Assembly (NCBI GenBank): GCA_019671135.1
Contig: JAHRHY010000023.1
Span: 1-64,000 of the forward strand
Length of the DNA stretch: 64,000 bases
Direction: 5' to 3'
Source: Linnemannia hyalina
Taxonomy: Eukaryota; Mortierellomycota; Mortierellomycetes; Mortierellales; Mortierellaceae
Each line of letters starts with the position of its first letter. Positions within the stretch are counted from its first letter, which is position 1. Of the stretch, positions 47,129 to 59,025 are shown one piece after another. The notes beneath the pieces were generated by a model. The model did no database searches. It saw only the letters and a list, made by a program, of their open reading frames with translations, and was not told where the DNA came from. The translations under genes were made by a program, and so were the position numbers.

Positions 47129-49330
47129 ATGTCAGATTCAACGGCAAGACAAGAACAGTCCCCCACAGCACTCCCTCCATCATCAGCACTCGTCCACCTC
47201 GACTCTGAACTCACCGTCACCTCATCCGACAACATCAAGAAAAGCGACAAGGAAGAATACTACTCAACCGACAAGACTGACATCGATGTCGAATACGCCA
47301 CTGCTACTGTCAATCCCCAAGATGAACAGCCCGTATTAGTCGATGGGCCACTCTATGGCTGGGTTGTGGTTTTGGCCTCCTTCACCTCCCAGATGATCTC
47401 CATGGGCGTATGCAATGTCTATGGTGTTTATCAGGTACAGTACATGTCCAATTGCAATCATCCATCCCTCCCTCTCCCCCTCACCCCACCCCCTGCATGT
47501 GAATTGAAAAAAAGACAAGAAAAAAAAGAAAATCGATCCGAAAGGTGCAGCATGCAGCAGCCGATACCACCGTTGTCTGTTTGTTTGTTTTTAAGATATG
47601 ACTCGAAATCGATTTCGCCCTTTTGTCGGGGTTGTTGTGTTTACCCTTTGACATGTTTTCCTGATGCGGCTGCGTGGGAAGCTTATTATTCTGTTGAAAA
47701 TAATATTGGCTCTATTCGAATCAAGCAGAGTAGCAAATCAACCACAGCTTGGCCTGCACTTATCCACCAATACAGTCATCCTTGTCATACTTTTTTCAAT
47801 CCACTGCCTCTCCCTTCTTGCCACCAGCAACAATACAACAGTTTCCAATCACACCTTGTACTCCCCCTCAACTTCGGACTTGCATTGAACCTTATCCACC
47901 TCTACCTTTCATCCGATTGGACCACTCCTCATCGCCCTCAGTTGCACACACATACACACTCGTTCATACACATGTCCACCAACACCTACTCTTTTCTCGG
48001 TATCCGTGGCAATCATACTCAACCTTATACCCCGTTCACTTCATTCCTGCCTTTTGATAACAGAACTACTATGTCACGGAGAAATTCCAAGGATCGGCCT
48101 CCACATTCCAGCTGGCATGGATCGGTTCCCTCGCCATCATGGCCCTCGATCTCGCCGGCCCCTTCACCGGCTCCATCTGCGACTATTTCGGTCATCGTCA
48201 ATCTGCCCTCATCGGTGTCATCATCATGACCCTCTCCCTCACCGCTGCTGCATTCGCAACCCAAGTCTGGCAACTCTACCTCACCCAGGGTGTTCTCTAC
48301 GGTCTCGGAGGCAGTCTGACCTACTTTGCCTCTCTCACTCTGCCCTCGCAGTGGTTCAGCAAGCGCCGCGGTTTGGTAACTGGTATTGCCATCAGTGGTG
48401 GTGGCGTTGGAGGACTTTGGATCTCGCCCATTGTCAGCAACTTGTTGTCAAGCAAAGGGTTCAAGTTCACCATGCTCACTATGGCCATTGCCCACTTTGT
48501 GCTCCTGGTTCCTGCTTGCATGTTCTACAAGACGCGTCGTGAGACTGGTCGTCAGAGGGCCAAGAGGATCAAGCAGTTCGGATGCCGCAAAGGCGAGTCG
48601 TTGGACAATGAGAAGAAGAGAAAGTTTATCGACTGGACTATCTTGAAGGATATCCGCTTCTGTCTCTTGTTCATTGCCGGTATCTTCGTCGTCAGTGGCT
48701 ATTTCACCCCATTCTACTTCATCAACTGTACGTTTCAATCGTTTTGTACTTTTCTCCATTTGCGTTTTTTTATTCTTGCCACAGCAGTAACTTATCAGGT
48801 TCAATATCCTCTCTCACAACTAAATAGCATACGCGATCCAGCATGGTGTCGACAAGTCAACTGCAGCATTGATGGTCGGTTTGATGAACGGCTCTTCGGC
48901 CATCGGTCGTATTGTCATGGGCTTGGTCTCGGACAAGATTGGCAGCATGAATGCCCTCTGCATCTCAACCTTCGCCGCAACCTTGACCCTCTTCTTCCTC
49001 TGGACGTTCGCCAAGACCATCACTGTGATGTTTGTCTTTTCCATCGCCTACGGTCTCTGCTGTGGCGCCTACCTGTCCTCAACCGTCTCAGTTTCTGTCG
49101 CGATTGCTGGATTGGAGCGCTTGGGATCTGTCACTGGTATTCTCTATGCTGGTATGGCTATTGGATCTACCATCGGATCGCCTACCTCGGGAGCTATTCT
49201 GGATACCATTGGTCATGGTACTGATTATACTGGTGTGATTATCTGGTCAGGAACCGTTATGCTTATTGGAAGTGTGATCCAGTTCGGCATGAAGTTTGCT
49301 ACCAACCGTAATATCTTTGCCAAAGTCTAA
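47129..49330 (+). CDS. MFS transporter, monocarboxylate-porter-like (copy A)
   Basis: Twelve-helix major facilitator of the fungal MCH/monocarboxylate-like family, a plasma- or organelle-membrane carrier with unknown substrate. Three exons, 47129-47434, 48064-48727 and 48828-49330, give 490 residues. An acidic, disordered N-terminus leads to GPLYGWVVVLASFTSQM (helix 1) and NVYGVYQ. Helices 2-6 include the loop motif GSICDYFGHRQ and TLPSQWFSKRRGLVTGIAIS. A basic central loop (RAKRIKQFGCRKGE) separates the halves. The second half has VGLMNGSSAIGRIVMGLVSDKIG, another family signature. Intron 1 (629 bp) is unusually long. Its closest relative in the window is copy E at the right edge. Confidence 0.93.
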
Positions 49331-49832
49331 ACAAGAAGAGCTCGTTTGTTCGCCTCTTTCCCTCATTTTATCTAGTTTTTTTAACATTGTACACTACTCT
49401 CATCTACACTCACCTAATAAAATACCATTTTGCACATAAGTATCCATGGGCCTTCGTCCAGTTTAACGTTTCAATGTCCCCTCTTATTTCACTCCAACGA
49501 CATTCATTATGCCATCTGGATCTCCAATTCGCCAAATATTTCTCCAGTGTTCAAGTTATACCCAAAGACGACGCCGGGCTACCCACAAGACAAGGGTCAC
49601 AAAAGTGGATACCATCAGAGCTTCCACAGATACACCAAGGAAAATAATGTATGGGCCGTCGGACTTGATTACCACAGAGAAGAACGCGGTGCAATTGTCG
49701 TTGCAGGTGTAAGAGAAAAAGGAAGAGAATATATCAACGACACCATCGACAATACCTGTAAACTCCTCCATAGACGACCACAACCATGATAATGGTCATG
49801 ACAACGACAACGACCACAGTGGTGTCAAGCAG
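49331..49832. other. Spacer between MFS copy A and its decayed neighbour
   Basis: 502 bp holding the 3' flank of copy A and the remains of a promoter for the pseudogene. Nothing else is recognised. Confidence 0.5.
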
Positions 49833-51315
49833 ATGGCAGAGCTGGTAGATGGACCTCCTTATAGATGGGTCATAAATGACCACCATGGACTTTTTGAACG
49901 CCTATGGCGTTTTCCAGATGTGGCGCTTCCCTTTTCTATTCTTTCATTCTTTATTTCGCAGATCTCACACAGACACACTTCTGACCAACATTGTCTTACG
50001 CTTGGTGAGCAAGTAGCATTACTATCTGACAGAGATATTCAAAGGCACAACAACAACAGCCTTCGAACTCTCATGGATCGCCTCCCTTTGTCGGGACATT
50101 CATGGACATTGCCGGACCCTACACCAGCGCGATCTGCGATACATTTGGGCATCGCCCCCCGCTGCACTTTTGGAAGTCCTCATCATGACCCTCTCCCTCA
50201 TCCTCGTCGCATTTTCTACAAATGCCTGGCACCTTTACCTCACCCAAAGAGCTCCTCTACGACCTCGGAGGGTGTTTGCCTTTTTTTTTTTTTTTTTTTT
50301 TTTTTCGCGGCGGTGACTTACCGAGTTAATGGTTTACGAAGAATAGGGACTCTGCCGACAGGGATTGTGCTAAGTGGAAGTAGGGTGGGCGGGTTCTGGA
50401 TGGCGCCTGTGGTGGGGGAGATGTCGTATTCGAGGGGGTTGAGTGTTGCGATGCTTGTTTGTGCGACCGGGATTTTTTTTGGAACTTGTCCCGGCGGGGG
50501 TGTTGTGGCTCGAATCTCGGAGGGAGAGGGTAAGGCGGATTGGGAAGGAGAACTATGCTGCAGCTGGTGAGATGAGAGTAAGATGACTCGACAGTAGTAA
50601 CAGAGTAAATCTGGGGGTGGATGTGGTCTGTTAGATCTTTCGGGATTGAAAGGAACTGCGGTTTGTGCTGTTGTGTGCTGCAGGCGTTTTCATCATTGGT
50701 GGATACTACACTCCAAGTTCATTTATTGCTGGTAAACAAGACACCATCTTCAAGTAACGCCATGGAGCCAGTCTATTTAAGAAGCATCATAATCAACTCT
50801 AACTTTGCTCCTCTCGTCCTATCAAGTCATCGTTTACTTATTATAGCGCGGCATTGATAGTCGGCGCGTGGAGTGGTTCTTCGGCAGTAGGTCGGATCCT
50901 GATGGGTTTCATCTCTGACCAGATCGGCTATATCAACGCGCTCTACTTGTCGACCTTTGCAGGCGCTCTATCGGTCCTGACATTGTGGCTCTTTGCAAAG
51001 ACGGTGGCCGTCATGTTTGTATTCTCTGTCGTCTATGGTCTCTGTTGCGGTGCTTTCATAAGTCTGGCCATGTTTGCTGCGGGGTTCATTTGTGGGACGG
51101 ATCATTTGGCTGCAATGGCAGGAGTATTGTTTGCGGGCATGACGATGGACGATCTTATCGGGTCTCTGATCATGAGTGCTTTCTTGGATACCATTGGGCA
51201 CCGCGCAGATTATGCGGCGCTTGTTCTGTGGACGGCGATTGTAATGATGATTGGGTGTCGTATCCAATTTGGTATTCGGTTCTTGAGCAGTAAGATAGTG
51301 TTTGTTGTTGCGTAA
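49833..51315 (+). pseudogene. Decayed MFS transporter (copy B)
   Basis: A broken paralogue in tandem with copy A. The first part, VDGPPYRWVI, shifts frame and continues as MTTMDFLNAYGVFQ. Then come ELSWIASL, LIMTLSLILVAFSTNAWHLYLTQ and TGIVLSGSRVGGFWMAPVV, each in a frame different from its neighbour. A run of 25 T (about 50281-50305) interrupts the middle, and the central loop is mostly gone. The last 153 codons (50854-51315: VGAWSGSSAVGRILMGFISDQIG to VVA) are open and cover the C-terminal half, so this half could still be mistaken for a gene. At least three frameshifts and an internal deletion make function unlikely. Confidence 0.85.
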
Positions 51316-51475
51316 TGCGTAATGTAACGTCTTTTAATTATCATTTGACGCGGTAATTCACCGCTATTAAATATTGCGAGAGTGTGTTGTGTAGAGATGG
51401 TCATATGTACAAAGTGAAAAGGGGGAAGGATCTCGCCCTCCTGGAACCCTTCTGCTGTTTTCCTGGGTCGTTACA

Positions 51476-52680
51476 TTACTTGCCAGCCAACTGCTCCCAC
51501 TGGTTAGCCTGGAGGGGAGTCATCTCGTTGTTACTCTGGTTGGTAGGCATAAAGATGACACGGGTGTTGGACCCCTTGGCCATGCTCGACATGGTCTCGA
51601 GGTAACGGATCTGCATGGCGGCAGGGGTGTTCAAGATATCGGCGGCAGCTCTCATCAACTTTGCACTGTCGACCTCGGCCTGGGCAGCAATGACCTTGGA
51701 CTCAGCCATACGCTTGGCCTGAGCAGCAGACGAGAGCGATTCCTGGAGTTCCTTGGAGAAGGTGATGTCCTTGATCAGGACCGACTCGACCTTGACACCC
51801 CAATCGCGTGCGGGGCCGTCAATGACTTCCTGGATTTCCTCGCCGATGGCCTCGCGGTTCTCGATCAATTCTTGGAGAACGCGCATACCCAAGATGTGGC
51901 GGAGAGTTGTTTGTGTTCTATTATGAGTGTGTTACAAGAGACGGTCAGTAAGAAAGGGTAAATTGGTTGTGGTAGTGCCCGGATATTGTTCCTCCGTGTG
52001 TTTGGCCTTGTGTAAAATGAGCCCTCTTTCTTGCCAATTAATATCTTACCTCTCAATCAAAGCGGCCTGGACGTTACTGACTCCAAAGTACGCCTGCGAA
52101 GGGTTCACAATATGCCAGTAAAGCACAGAATCAATCTGGACATTGACATTATCCTTGGTCATGATAACCTGCTGAGGGATATCAGCAATCTGGATCTTGA
52201 TATCGACCTTTGTCAACTTCTCAGTGACAGGGTTAATCTTTGTCAGACCGGGGTCGACAATCTTGTAGAATTTGCCAAAGCGAGTAATGAGACCGACAGA
52301 GCCTTGGGCGATGGACTTGTAAGGGTTAGGGCAGCAGATGCAGCAGGGGACGGTTCCGAAGGCGCCGACGATGTTTCCGGCCGTGTTCATGAGACTGCCG
52401 TAGACGCCGTGGTTCTCGTCGTCAGGTGAGAACTCTATTGTGGGATGTGTGTTGTGAAAAGCAGGTTAAGGAGTGGGAAGGAAACACTAAATTTATGTAG
52501 TAAGCACAGAGAGAGAAGGAAGAAGATGGTGGTGGTTCCTGTCCTTGTCCTTGCATTGTGCATTCGAATGTTACCTGCGGCGAATGACTTTTGCATTCCA
52601 TGTTGGCGAAGGGGCTGGCTGGTGACAGCGGGGCTGAGGGTCTCCATGTTGATATCGTTGGCGTTATCGCGGGCAGACAT
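51476..52680 (-). CDS. Stomatin-like SPFH/band-7 protein
   Basis: Membrane scaffold of the stomatin/prohibitin (SPFH) family, which forms oligomers in cholesterol- or ergosterol-rich membranes. Three exons, 52680-52575, 52434-52050 and 51917-51476, give 310 residues. A cysteine-rich hairpin PCCICCPNPY, likely palmitoylated, replaces the long N-terminal helix. The band-7 domain runs from GSVGLITRFGKFYKIVDPGL through NVNVQIDSVLYWHI, QAALIERTQTTLRHILG and DWGVKVESVLIKDI to the helical AAQAKRMAESKVIAAQAEVD. The C-terminal part is short. It resembles bacterial-type and fungal stomatins (slipin class). Confidence 0.94.
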
Positions 52681-53700
52681 TGTTGCAAAGGGTTGTTGTT
52701 GAAAAAGCGAGGAGAAAAAAAAAAAAAAAAAGAGTGGTGCGGGTGTAAGCAGAGACCTGTGAGGGTGATAGAGAGAAGAGGAATTGATGTTCGACCTTTC
52801 GCTCCTTCTCCTCCCTCTTTATAAACATTTTCGACTTCTCCAGACAAAGTCGACAGTGAGCGCTGTGGGTCTCGCGGACTTTTTTTTTTATCTTTGGTCT
52901 TGCCATCTAAAAAGAAGTATCCGTTTCCACTTGGGACTTGCTTGTCTCATTAGCACAGAGTGTAGAGGGATGTGAGCCCAGAGTCGACCTCTACTATGGA
53001 ACCATTCTAGGTTGTGTGACCCCTGGTTACAGTTGTTCATGGGTAAAAGGACAAGGTTGGGCTGAAGAATGACGAAGTTTATCCCTCCCTTTGTTATTTC
53101 TTCCATTGCTTCTCTTCTCTCCTCTCCCCCCTCAGGCACCGACCCTCCTGGTCGTCCCTGTCTGTTACTCAGACCACCTGTCGTGTAATCCTTATTATCA
53201 TTGATTATTGTTGCATATGAAGGTGGAGTAAGGTACAGTCGACTATGCGTATCACCACGGCCCTTAAATTTGTTCATCGCTTCCTTCTCCTTCCCTTTCC
53301 AGAAATCCCTGGATCACCCATCCTCTTCCAACAGAACCTTCTCCATCCACCCACACACACACGCCCACTTTTCCCCGCCAATTGATCAATAGTCGATGTT
53401 GACCCGTTTTGCCATACTGATTTAATCCCTCACGCACGCGCCCCACGTCCCCCTGTCTTGCCTCTTGCTCGATTTTCAATTTTAGGGAGAGACGAAAAGG
53501 AACTGATACGTTCCCTTCTACTTCGACCATTCATGTGCACCACTACTCAAGGAGGTGGCGAATAACAACCACGAGGCTGTGAGACAAACAATGAAAAAAA
53601 AGGTCAGGGTCCCATCAAAAATCAAGACCTTTAGACTTTGATCATTCATCATCAAGCGCCCTTTCCACCAAAGAAGTCTATGTTCGAACGATCACCTCCT
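52681..53700. other. Spacer between stomatin gene and LINE-derived sequence
   Basis: About 1 kb holding the stomatin promoter, with an A tract at 52717-52731. No gene is supported; small frames are low in information. The 5' end of the LINE-derived sequence lies near the right limit, not precisely definable. Confidence 0.5.
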
Positions 53701-56332
53701 TCGCCACACACAGTCAAGGACTAGAAAGTTGAGAGACGAGTACAAGGAGAGCGAGACAGAGAAAAATAAGAGATATTCCGCGCCCTTCTTATGTTGTTCT
53801 TTTTTTGTTTGCTCGGAAGAACTAACCGAGGAGTCGAGGGCCTTGACATGTCTGTGGCTTGTCCTGAAGACCACCTCCAGATCACCTGAGAATTCACTCG
53901 TTACAGTAAGGGGCGTTCATTGCCTTCTACTCATGCCTTTCTCAGCGCATCCCGCGGCCGAATACGATGCCGAGATCCTTCGCATCAACAGCGGCACCAG
54001 GAAAAAACAATCGACAGACAATACAAAGTATGAAGGGCTCAGAAGCCGATACCGGAGTCAACTTGCCAGAAAACCACAAGAGCTGGCTGCCATTCTTCTG
54101 ATGACCGATACTCAGGCCGCCAACACAGTCGCACGCATCAAGTCAATTTCTAGTCGCCGCAAGACCGTCGCCCTTGGGATACGGCGCCGGGCCACCGAGG
54201 CCGTCAACGAATACCGTGCTCATCGCCTTGCCTCTCTTCGCACGGACCTGGAGATCAGACTGACCAGGAAAGCAGAAGACTATCGACTACAGGAACAACA
54301 GCGGGAATCCTTCCAAGCTAAGAAACTGCAGCAGCAAAAGGAAAAGGAAGCACTCCGTCAACAACACCGCTTGGTCGTCGCTCGCCTAAAAGAGACCCTA
54401 TCCCGCCCCAAGGAGAAACCACAACGCAAAACAGCCTTCGACACAAATGCTAGCTTTCCTTTGCAAGAACGCCATCAAGTCCAACCACCGCCTGTATCAG
54501 GACCCCCGACCACACAGATCGGCCCCCTTTGCCTGTCTCCAGCAGAGGCGGCGTCCATGCGCGTGGTTCAGGAAACACACGTCGACAACTCCACCCCTCG
54601 CGTTCTGTACTCTGACGGATCTCTTCTGAACTCAGGAACACCGGAAGTATCACTGGCCTTTGGAGTGGTGGATCTCACTCAGGACAACCCTCTGACGGTA
54701 CAAGGACGAACAGATGGTCACGCGTCCTCGGCCAAGGCCGAGCTCATGGGTTTATTAGCCGCAGTCTTGTCAGCACCTCCGGAACAGGACATTGTGGTCA
54801 AACTGGACAATCAGTCAGTGGTGGAACAGTACAGTCATCTGGTGAAGAATCGTCGGGACACCTTACCGAGGAAGCGATTCAGGAGTACATATGCGGGTAT
54901 CTGGGCGGTGCTTTGGCAGGTTGTGGAATCTCGGCCAGGCAGGGTCGACGTGATGTGGATCAAAGGACACAGCAACGTCCATGGAAACGAGCTTGCGGAT
55001 CAGGCGGCGAAGGTGGCAGCACAGAGTGCTTCGGTGCCCTTGATGGTGGATCTCACTCAACAGACGGATATCACGGCCTTTGCACATTGTTACGGCGGGC
55101 TTGTTGAAATCGATTTACGTCAGCTCCTCAAACAACAATCAACAATCCATCACCATCAAGCCTGGGCATCACAGAGACGGGTCAAGAGGGCGATCCCTGA
55201 CATCGAGGACGCGGAATGGAACTCGACCTTGGCGTATGTCCATGGCAGGCGTGCAGTCTTCACTTTTTACAGCAACAGCAAGGATTCCCACCAACGAACA
55301 CATCACATCAAAAAGCTGCATGGAATGCTGCCCACTCTGAACTCCATGCAGGCTCGCAAGCCCAACCTGTACCCAACATGCGTGTGCCGACGATGCGAGG
55401 TCGAGAAGGAGGATACCGATCATGTCTGGAAGTGCCCCTTGGCAGCCGAGACCACCACTGGGATCTGAAAGGAGGCTATGGGCAAGATTAACGAGTGGGG
55501 TGTGCAGGCAACAAACAGCTACAACGCAGCCAGGAAGCGGGAATACAAACGCGCGGTGGACAACGGCCGTCAGGTACCGAGGCCAGTACCCATACACTGG
55601 TGGCCCCCTTCGGATGCGGATCATGTACGAGGATTTTCCTCCATCGGTGGAGCTCGAGCCGTGCACAGCGGTAGTCCTGCTCCCGATCGAGACGAGAAAC
55701 CAATGTGGAACGTGTCGGATCTCCTCCGCGGCATCACCCCCTCGAGCATGTTGACTGAATGGTCCGCGGTCTTCCGGACCCCAACGTCCATAGCCAAGAC
55801 AGTCCTTCACAAGTTTGTTGGCTACCTGGAGGCGCAGGCCTCGGAGCTGATCTGGAAACCTCGGTGCTCCGCGACGATCGCGTGGGAGCAGACCCAGGGT
55901 ATCTCTACCAAGAACAAGACATCCAAGTACACAGGCCCCCGAGGTGACTGGAGTCAAGGATACGGTTACATCACGCATGGTGGTTTCTGCCCGTGTGGCG
56001 CTTCGCTAGCCACACATTGTGAAGGAAGGTGCCCTGGAGCGACCAAGGACCCACACGCTGCTGACGAGCGGTTGTTGGAGAGTTTGTTAGGAAGGAGGAA
56101 GTTGTCAATGATGGAGAGGATGGGAAGAATCCCCTTCATTCGTATCTAGTCTTATTTTCTTCCGTTTAAGCTGTGAAGAGCAGCGACAATTGTTGCGCAG
56201 AGCCAGGTTCTGGACCGGACTGCGACTGGTGGATGGTGCACTGAAGAGTTTGGTCTGTAGTCCCCTTTTACTTCCAAATAACTTCTCTATGCTGTTTGTA
56301 GAGAAATAAAATTGTGTACGAAAAAAAAAAAA
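53700..56332 (+). mobile_element. 5'-truncated LINE (non-LTR retrotransposon) insertion
   Basis: The body encodes an RNase H domain and a C-terminal zinc-knuckle region as found at the end of LINE polyproteins, with no reverse-transcriptase motifs upstream. The 3' end is a short untranslated part with AATAAA at 56305-56310 and a tract of 12 A at 56321-56332, consistent with target-primed insertion. The 5' limit is a guess, and I found no target-site duplication by eye. Confidence 0.65.
53933..56149 (+). pseudogene. LINE-type RNase H protein with an in-frame stop
   Basis: A reading frame of about 739 codons interrupted only by TGA at 55466-55468, after which the same frame stays open to 56149. 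The first ~200 residues are a basic coiled coil (QQKEKEALRQQ). The RNase H fold follows: VLYSDGSLLNSG (first Asp), SAKAELMGLLAAV (Glu), VVKLDNQSVVEQY (second Asp), and WIKGHSNVHGNELADQAAK (His and last Asp). Then comes a zinc-knuckle-like CVCRRCEVEKEDTDHVWKC. After the stop are IWKPRCSATIAWEQTQGIS and a terminal CPCGASLATHCEGRC. The frame upstream of 53933 is open back to 53729 but begins with TTG. No RT (YxDD) domain is present. It could be a truncated LINE, or a formerly domesticated RNase H gene. Confidence 0.75.
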
Positions 56333-56927
56333 TTCTTCACAGCGCAGCAAGTTATCAACGCCAAAAGTATAATTATGCTTTTGTCAAGTCAGAGGGATAA
56401 GATTAGGCCAAAGGGCAAATCCTTTTCCCCTTGCAACCAATCACCTTCGTGCCTGGCTCACTTTTTGGCGCTCGTGAGGGCGGTTCGTTTGTTGGGTCAA
56501 GGAACATGAATAAACTTACTTCTGCATTCTTTTCTTAGGTTGTTCTGCATCCTTTTCTTAGGTTGTTTTGTCAGCGCTTCTCACTCCTAAGTCTATGTGG
56601 TGTGTGTGTGTATGTATGACCCATCAAACAACCCTCTGTAGCAATGGAGCAAGAAATAAACCAAAGTCATAGAAGAGTCACCATTCCTATTCTCCGACGA
56701 CGAACAGCTATTTTAACCTTGTATCAAAGGAGAAGTATCAACTATCCTGCTCGTCCGTGTATTTAACTGACTTTTCGTTCGTTTTCTTTTTCCTCTCTCT
56801 TCCTTCTCTGCTAGTGCTTTTCATCCTTACCTTTCACTCTGTGCATGTACCCTGCTGTTGGATCAACTCGCTCATATCATAAAAGATCGACGCCCTCCTT
56901 CCTCCCAACCACAGAACAAAATCAAAT
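56333..56927. other. Spacer and promoter of MFS copy C
   Basis: 595 bp. It has two copies of CTTTTCTTAGGTTGTT (about 56527 and 56551), and C/T-rich sequence approaching the start at 56928. No gene is supported. Confidence 0.5.
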
Positions 56928-58857
56928 ATGCACCCTCAAGCATATCACGATCCAGTACGGGATGAAAAGTTAGCAGATCCAGATACTTTGGTACCCCTAG
57001 CGGCCACTCTTGTCATTCCAGCCAAAGTTAACGCACCAGAGGTCGAGGAGCAAATGGCGGATGAGAGAACAATTATGGGCGAGCAAGGTCTTAGTAAACT
57101 GGATGTCGAGGCGCCATTTGATGGACATAACGATGTTGATAATGAGCAACCTTATGGGTGGGTCGTTGTTGCGGCCGCCTTCTTTGTCCAGGCCATCGTC
57201 GTCGGTACAGTCAACGGATACGGTGTCTACCAGGTAAGTTGTTGATCTATGGACAAAAATTCAATTAGTCTCTCTTTTCATTTCTCTTACGGTCAACCTT
57301 TACACGCCCTTACTTTAGGATCAATATATCACCCACGAATATAACACCTCGTCAACATTCGAACTTTCATGGGTCGGTACACTAAACGTGGTCGGCATGG
57401 ACTTGTCAGGACCTATCACAGGACAAATTGCTGACCACTTTGGATACCGGATCAGTGCCTTTGTCGGTGCCCTCATCATGGGCGCATCCTTGATCGCCAC
57501 GTCCTTCTCGACAAAGGTCTGGCAACTGTACATCTTTCAGGGTATTATATACGGATTAGGTGCCAGCTTGGCTTTCTTCCCGTCCCTGAGTTTGCCCTCA
57601 CAGTGGTTCAAAAAGTAAATTGTCCGATTCGGCTTTTTTTTTTTTTTTTTTTTTTGCTATGGGTTGGCACAAGCATGAGGATTTATTGTCCGCCTTCCTT
57701 CCTTGCTAACGAGCGTGCTTGTTTGTTTATAGGCGTCGTGGATTCGCAACCGGAATCGCCGTTGCAGGAGGAGGCTTCGGAGGACTCATCATCTCGCCCG
57801 TCACCACCGCACTCTTCACAAAGATCGGATATCGCTGGACAGTCCGGACCATGGCGATCGTCCACCTCGTCATCATCATCCCTGCGTCAGTACTCTTCAG
57901 GGGCCGCGTCGAGTCTGGAAAGGATCGCGCGAAACGACTGAAGCAAGGGCAATCGGCTCGGGAATTGGCTGCGACCAGCGAGAAGGAGCTTCAGGAGTTG
58001 AAGGATACTGCGGCGAGGGTCCCGAAGCCGAAGCGACAGATCATAGATTTCTCAGTGCTGAAGGAAGTTCGGTTTTTGATCCTTGTTAGCGCTTCTTTCT
58101 TTGTTGCTAATGGGTACTTTAATCCCTACTACTTCTTCCCAAGTAAGAACGCTTATTTATATCGTGGTGGGTACTCTTTGTACGACCATTGGACCTCTTT
58201 TCCTAATGGACACCTTTCCCCCTCTTCTTTTTTTTTTTTTTGCCTCTAGCCTATGCGCAAAAGAACGGAGCGTCAGTATCGACAGCCTCATTGCTGATCG
58301 GTATCCTGAACGGATCGAGTGCACTGGGACGAGTGACAATGGGTCTGGCGAGTGACTACATCGGCGACATCAACACGCTCCTCATCTCGACCCTTTTCGC
58401 CTCGCTGAGTATCCTTATCGTATGGATGCTTGCCGGCACCTCCATCGCCATGATGACCATTTTCTGTATCCTCTACGGCTTTTTCTCTGGTTCCTATGTC
58501 GCCATCGTCCCTACCGTCGCCGCTCGTCTCTGTGGTACGTAATCTGACTCGATACCTTTGCCTTTGTAATGTGCTAGTCGTTTTTTTATCTTTGGCTACC
58601 CACATTACTCACTCGGCAGGGGGGTTTTTTTGCTAATAGGTATCAGCAATTTGGCGAGTATGACAGGAATCGTGTATGGAGGCATTGCACTAGGAACTTT
58701 GATCGGCTCACCTGTCGGAGGCGCATTATTGGATATCAGTCAAGGGGTGAACTACCGTCCACTGCAGCTCTGGGCTGGTCTTGTCATGGTTGTCGGCATC
58801 GTCTTGATCGTCATCCTCAAGTTCATGATGAACCCCAAGCCATGGGGAAAGGTGTAG
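56928..58857 (+). CDS. MFS transporter, monocarboxylate-porter-like (copy C)
   Basis: A complete but more diverged member of the same transporter family. Five exons, 56928-57233, 57319-57614, 57733-58142, 58250-58534 and 58640-58857, give 504 residues. Exon 1 is 306 bp, the same length as in copy A, showing common origin. Signatures: EQPYGWVVVAAAFFVQ, GQIADHFGYR, LPSQWFKKRRGFATGIAVAGGG, and in the second half LIGILNGSSALGRVTMGLASD. The central loop is longer and basic/acidic mixed (KDRAKRLKQGQSARELAA). Two additional introns distinguish it from copy A. Substrate unknown; monocarboxylate is only a family-level guess. Confidence 0.93.
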
Positions 58858-59025
58858 AAAAGGGGTGAGAGCTCAAATGCAAACACACGGATACGAGAAG
58901 CTGCGCGTACATCAGCATATTACACTTAATACCTGTAATTAATACATAATAAAATAGAGACACGTCCTATGTATAGTACGTGCGGCGAGTGCAAAAAGGG
59001 CTTTTAATTGTTTACATAGTTAACA

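Noticed and set aside
50854..51315. Separate short MFS gene
   Set aside because: It is the open C-terminal half of the decayed copy B; the preceding helices are in broken frames.
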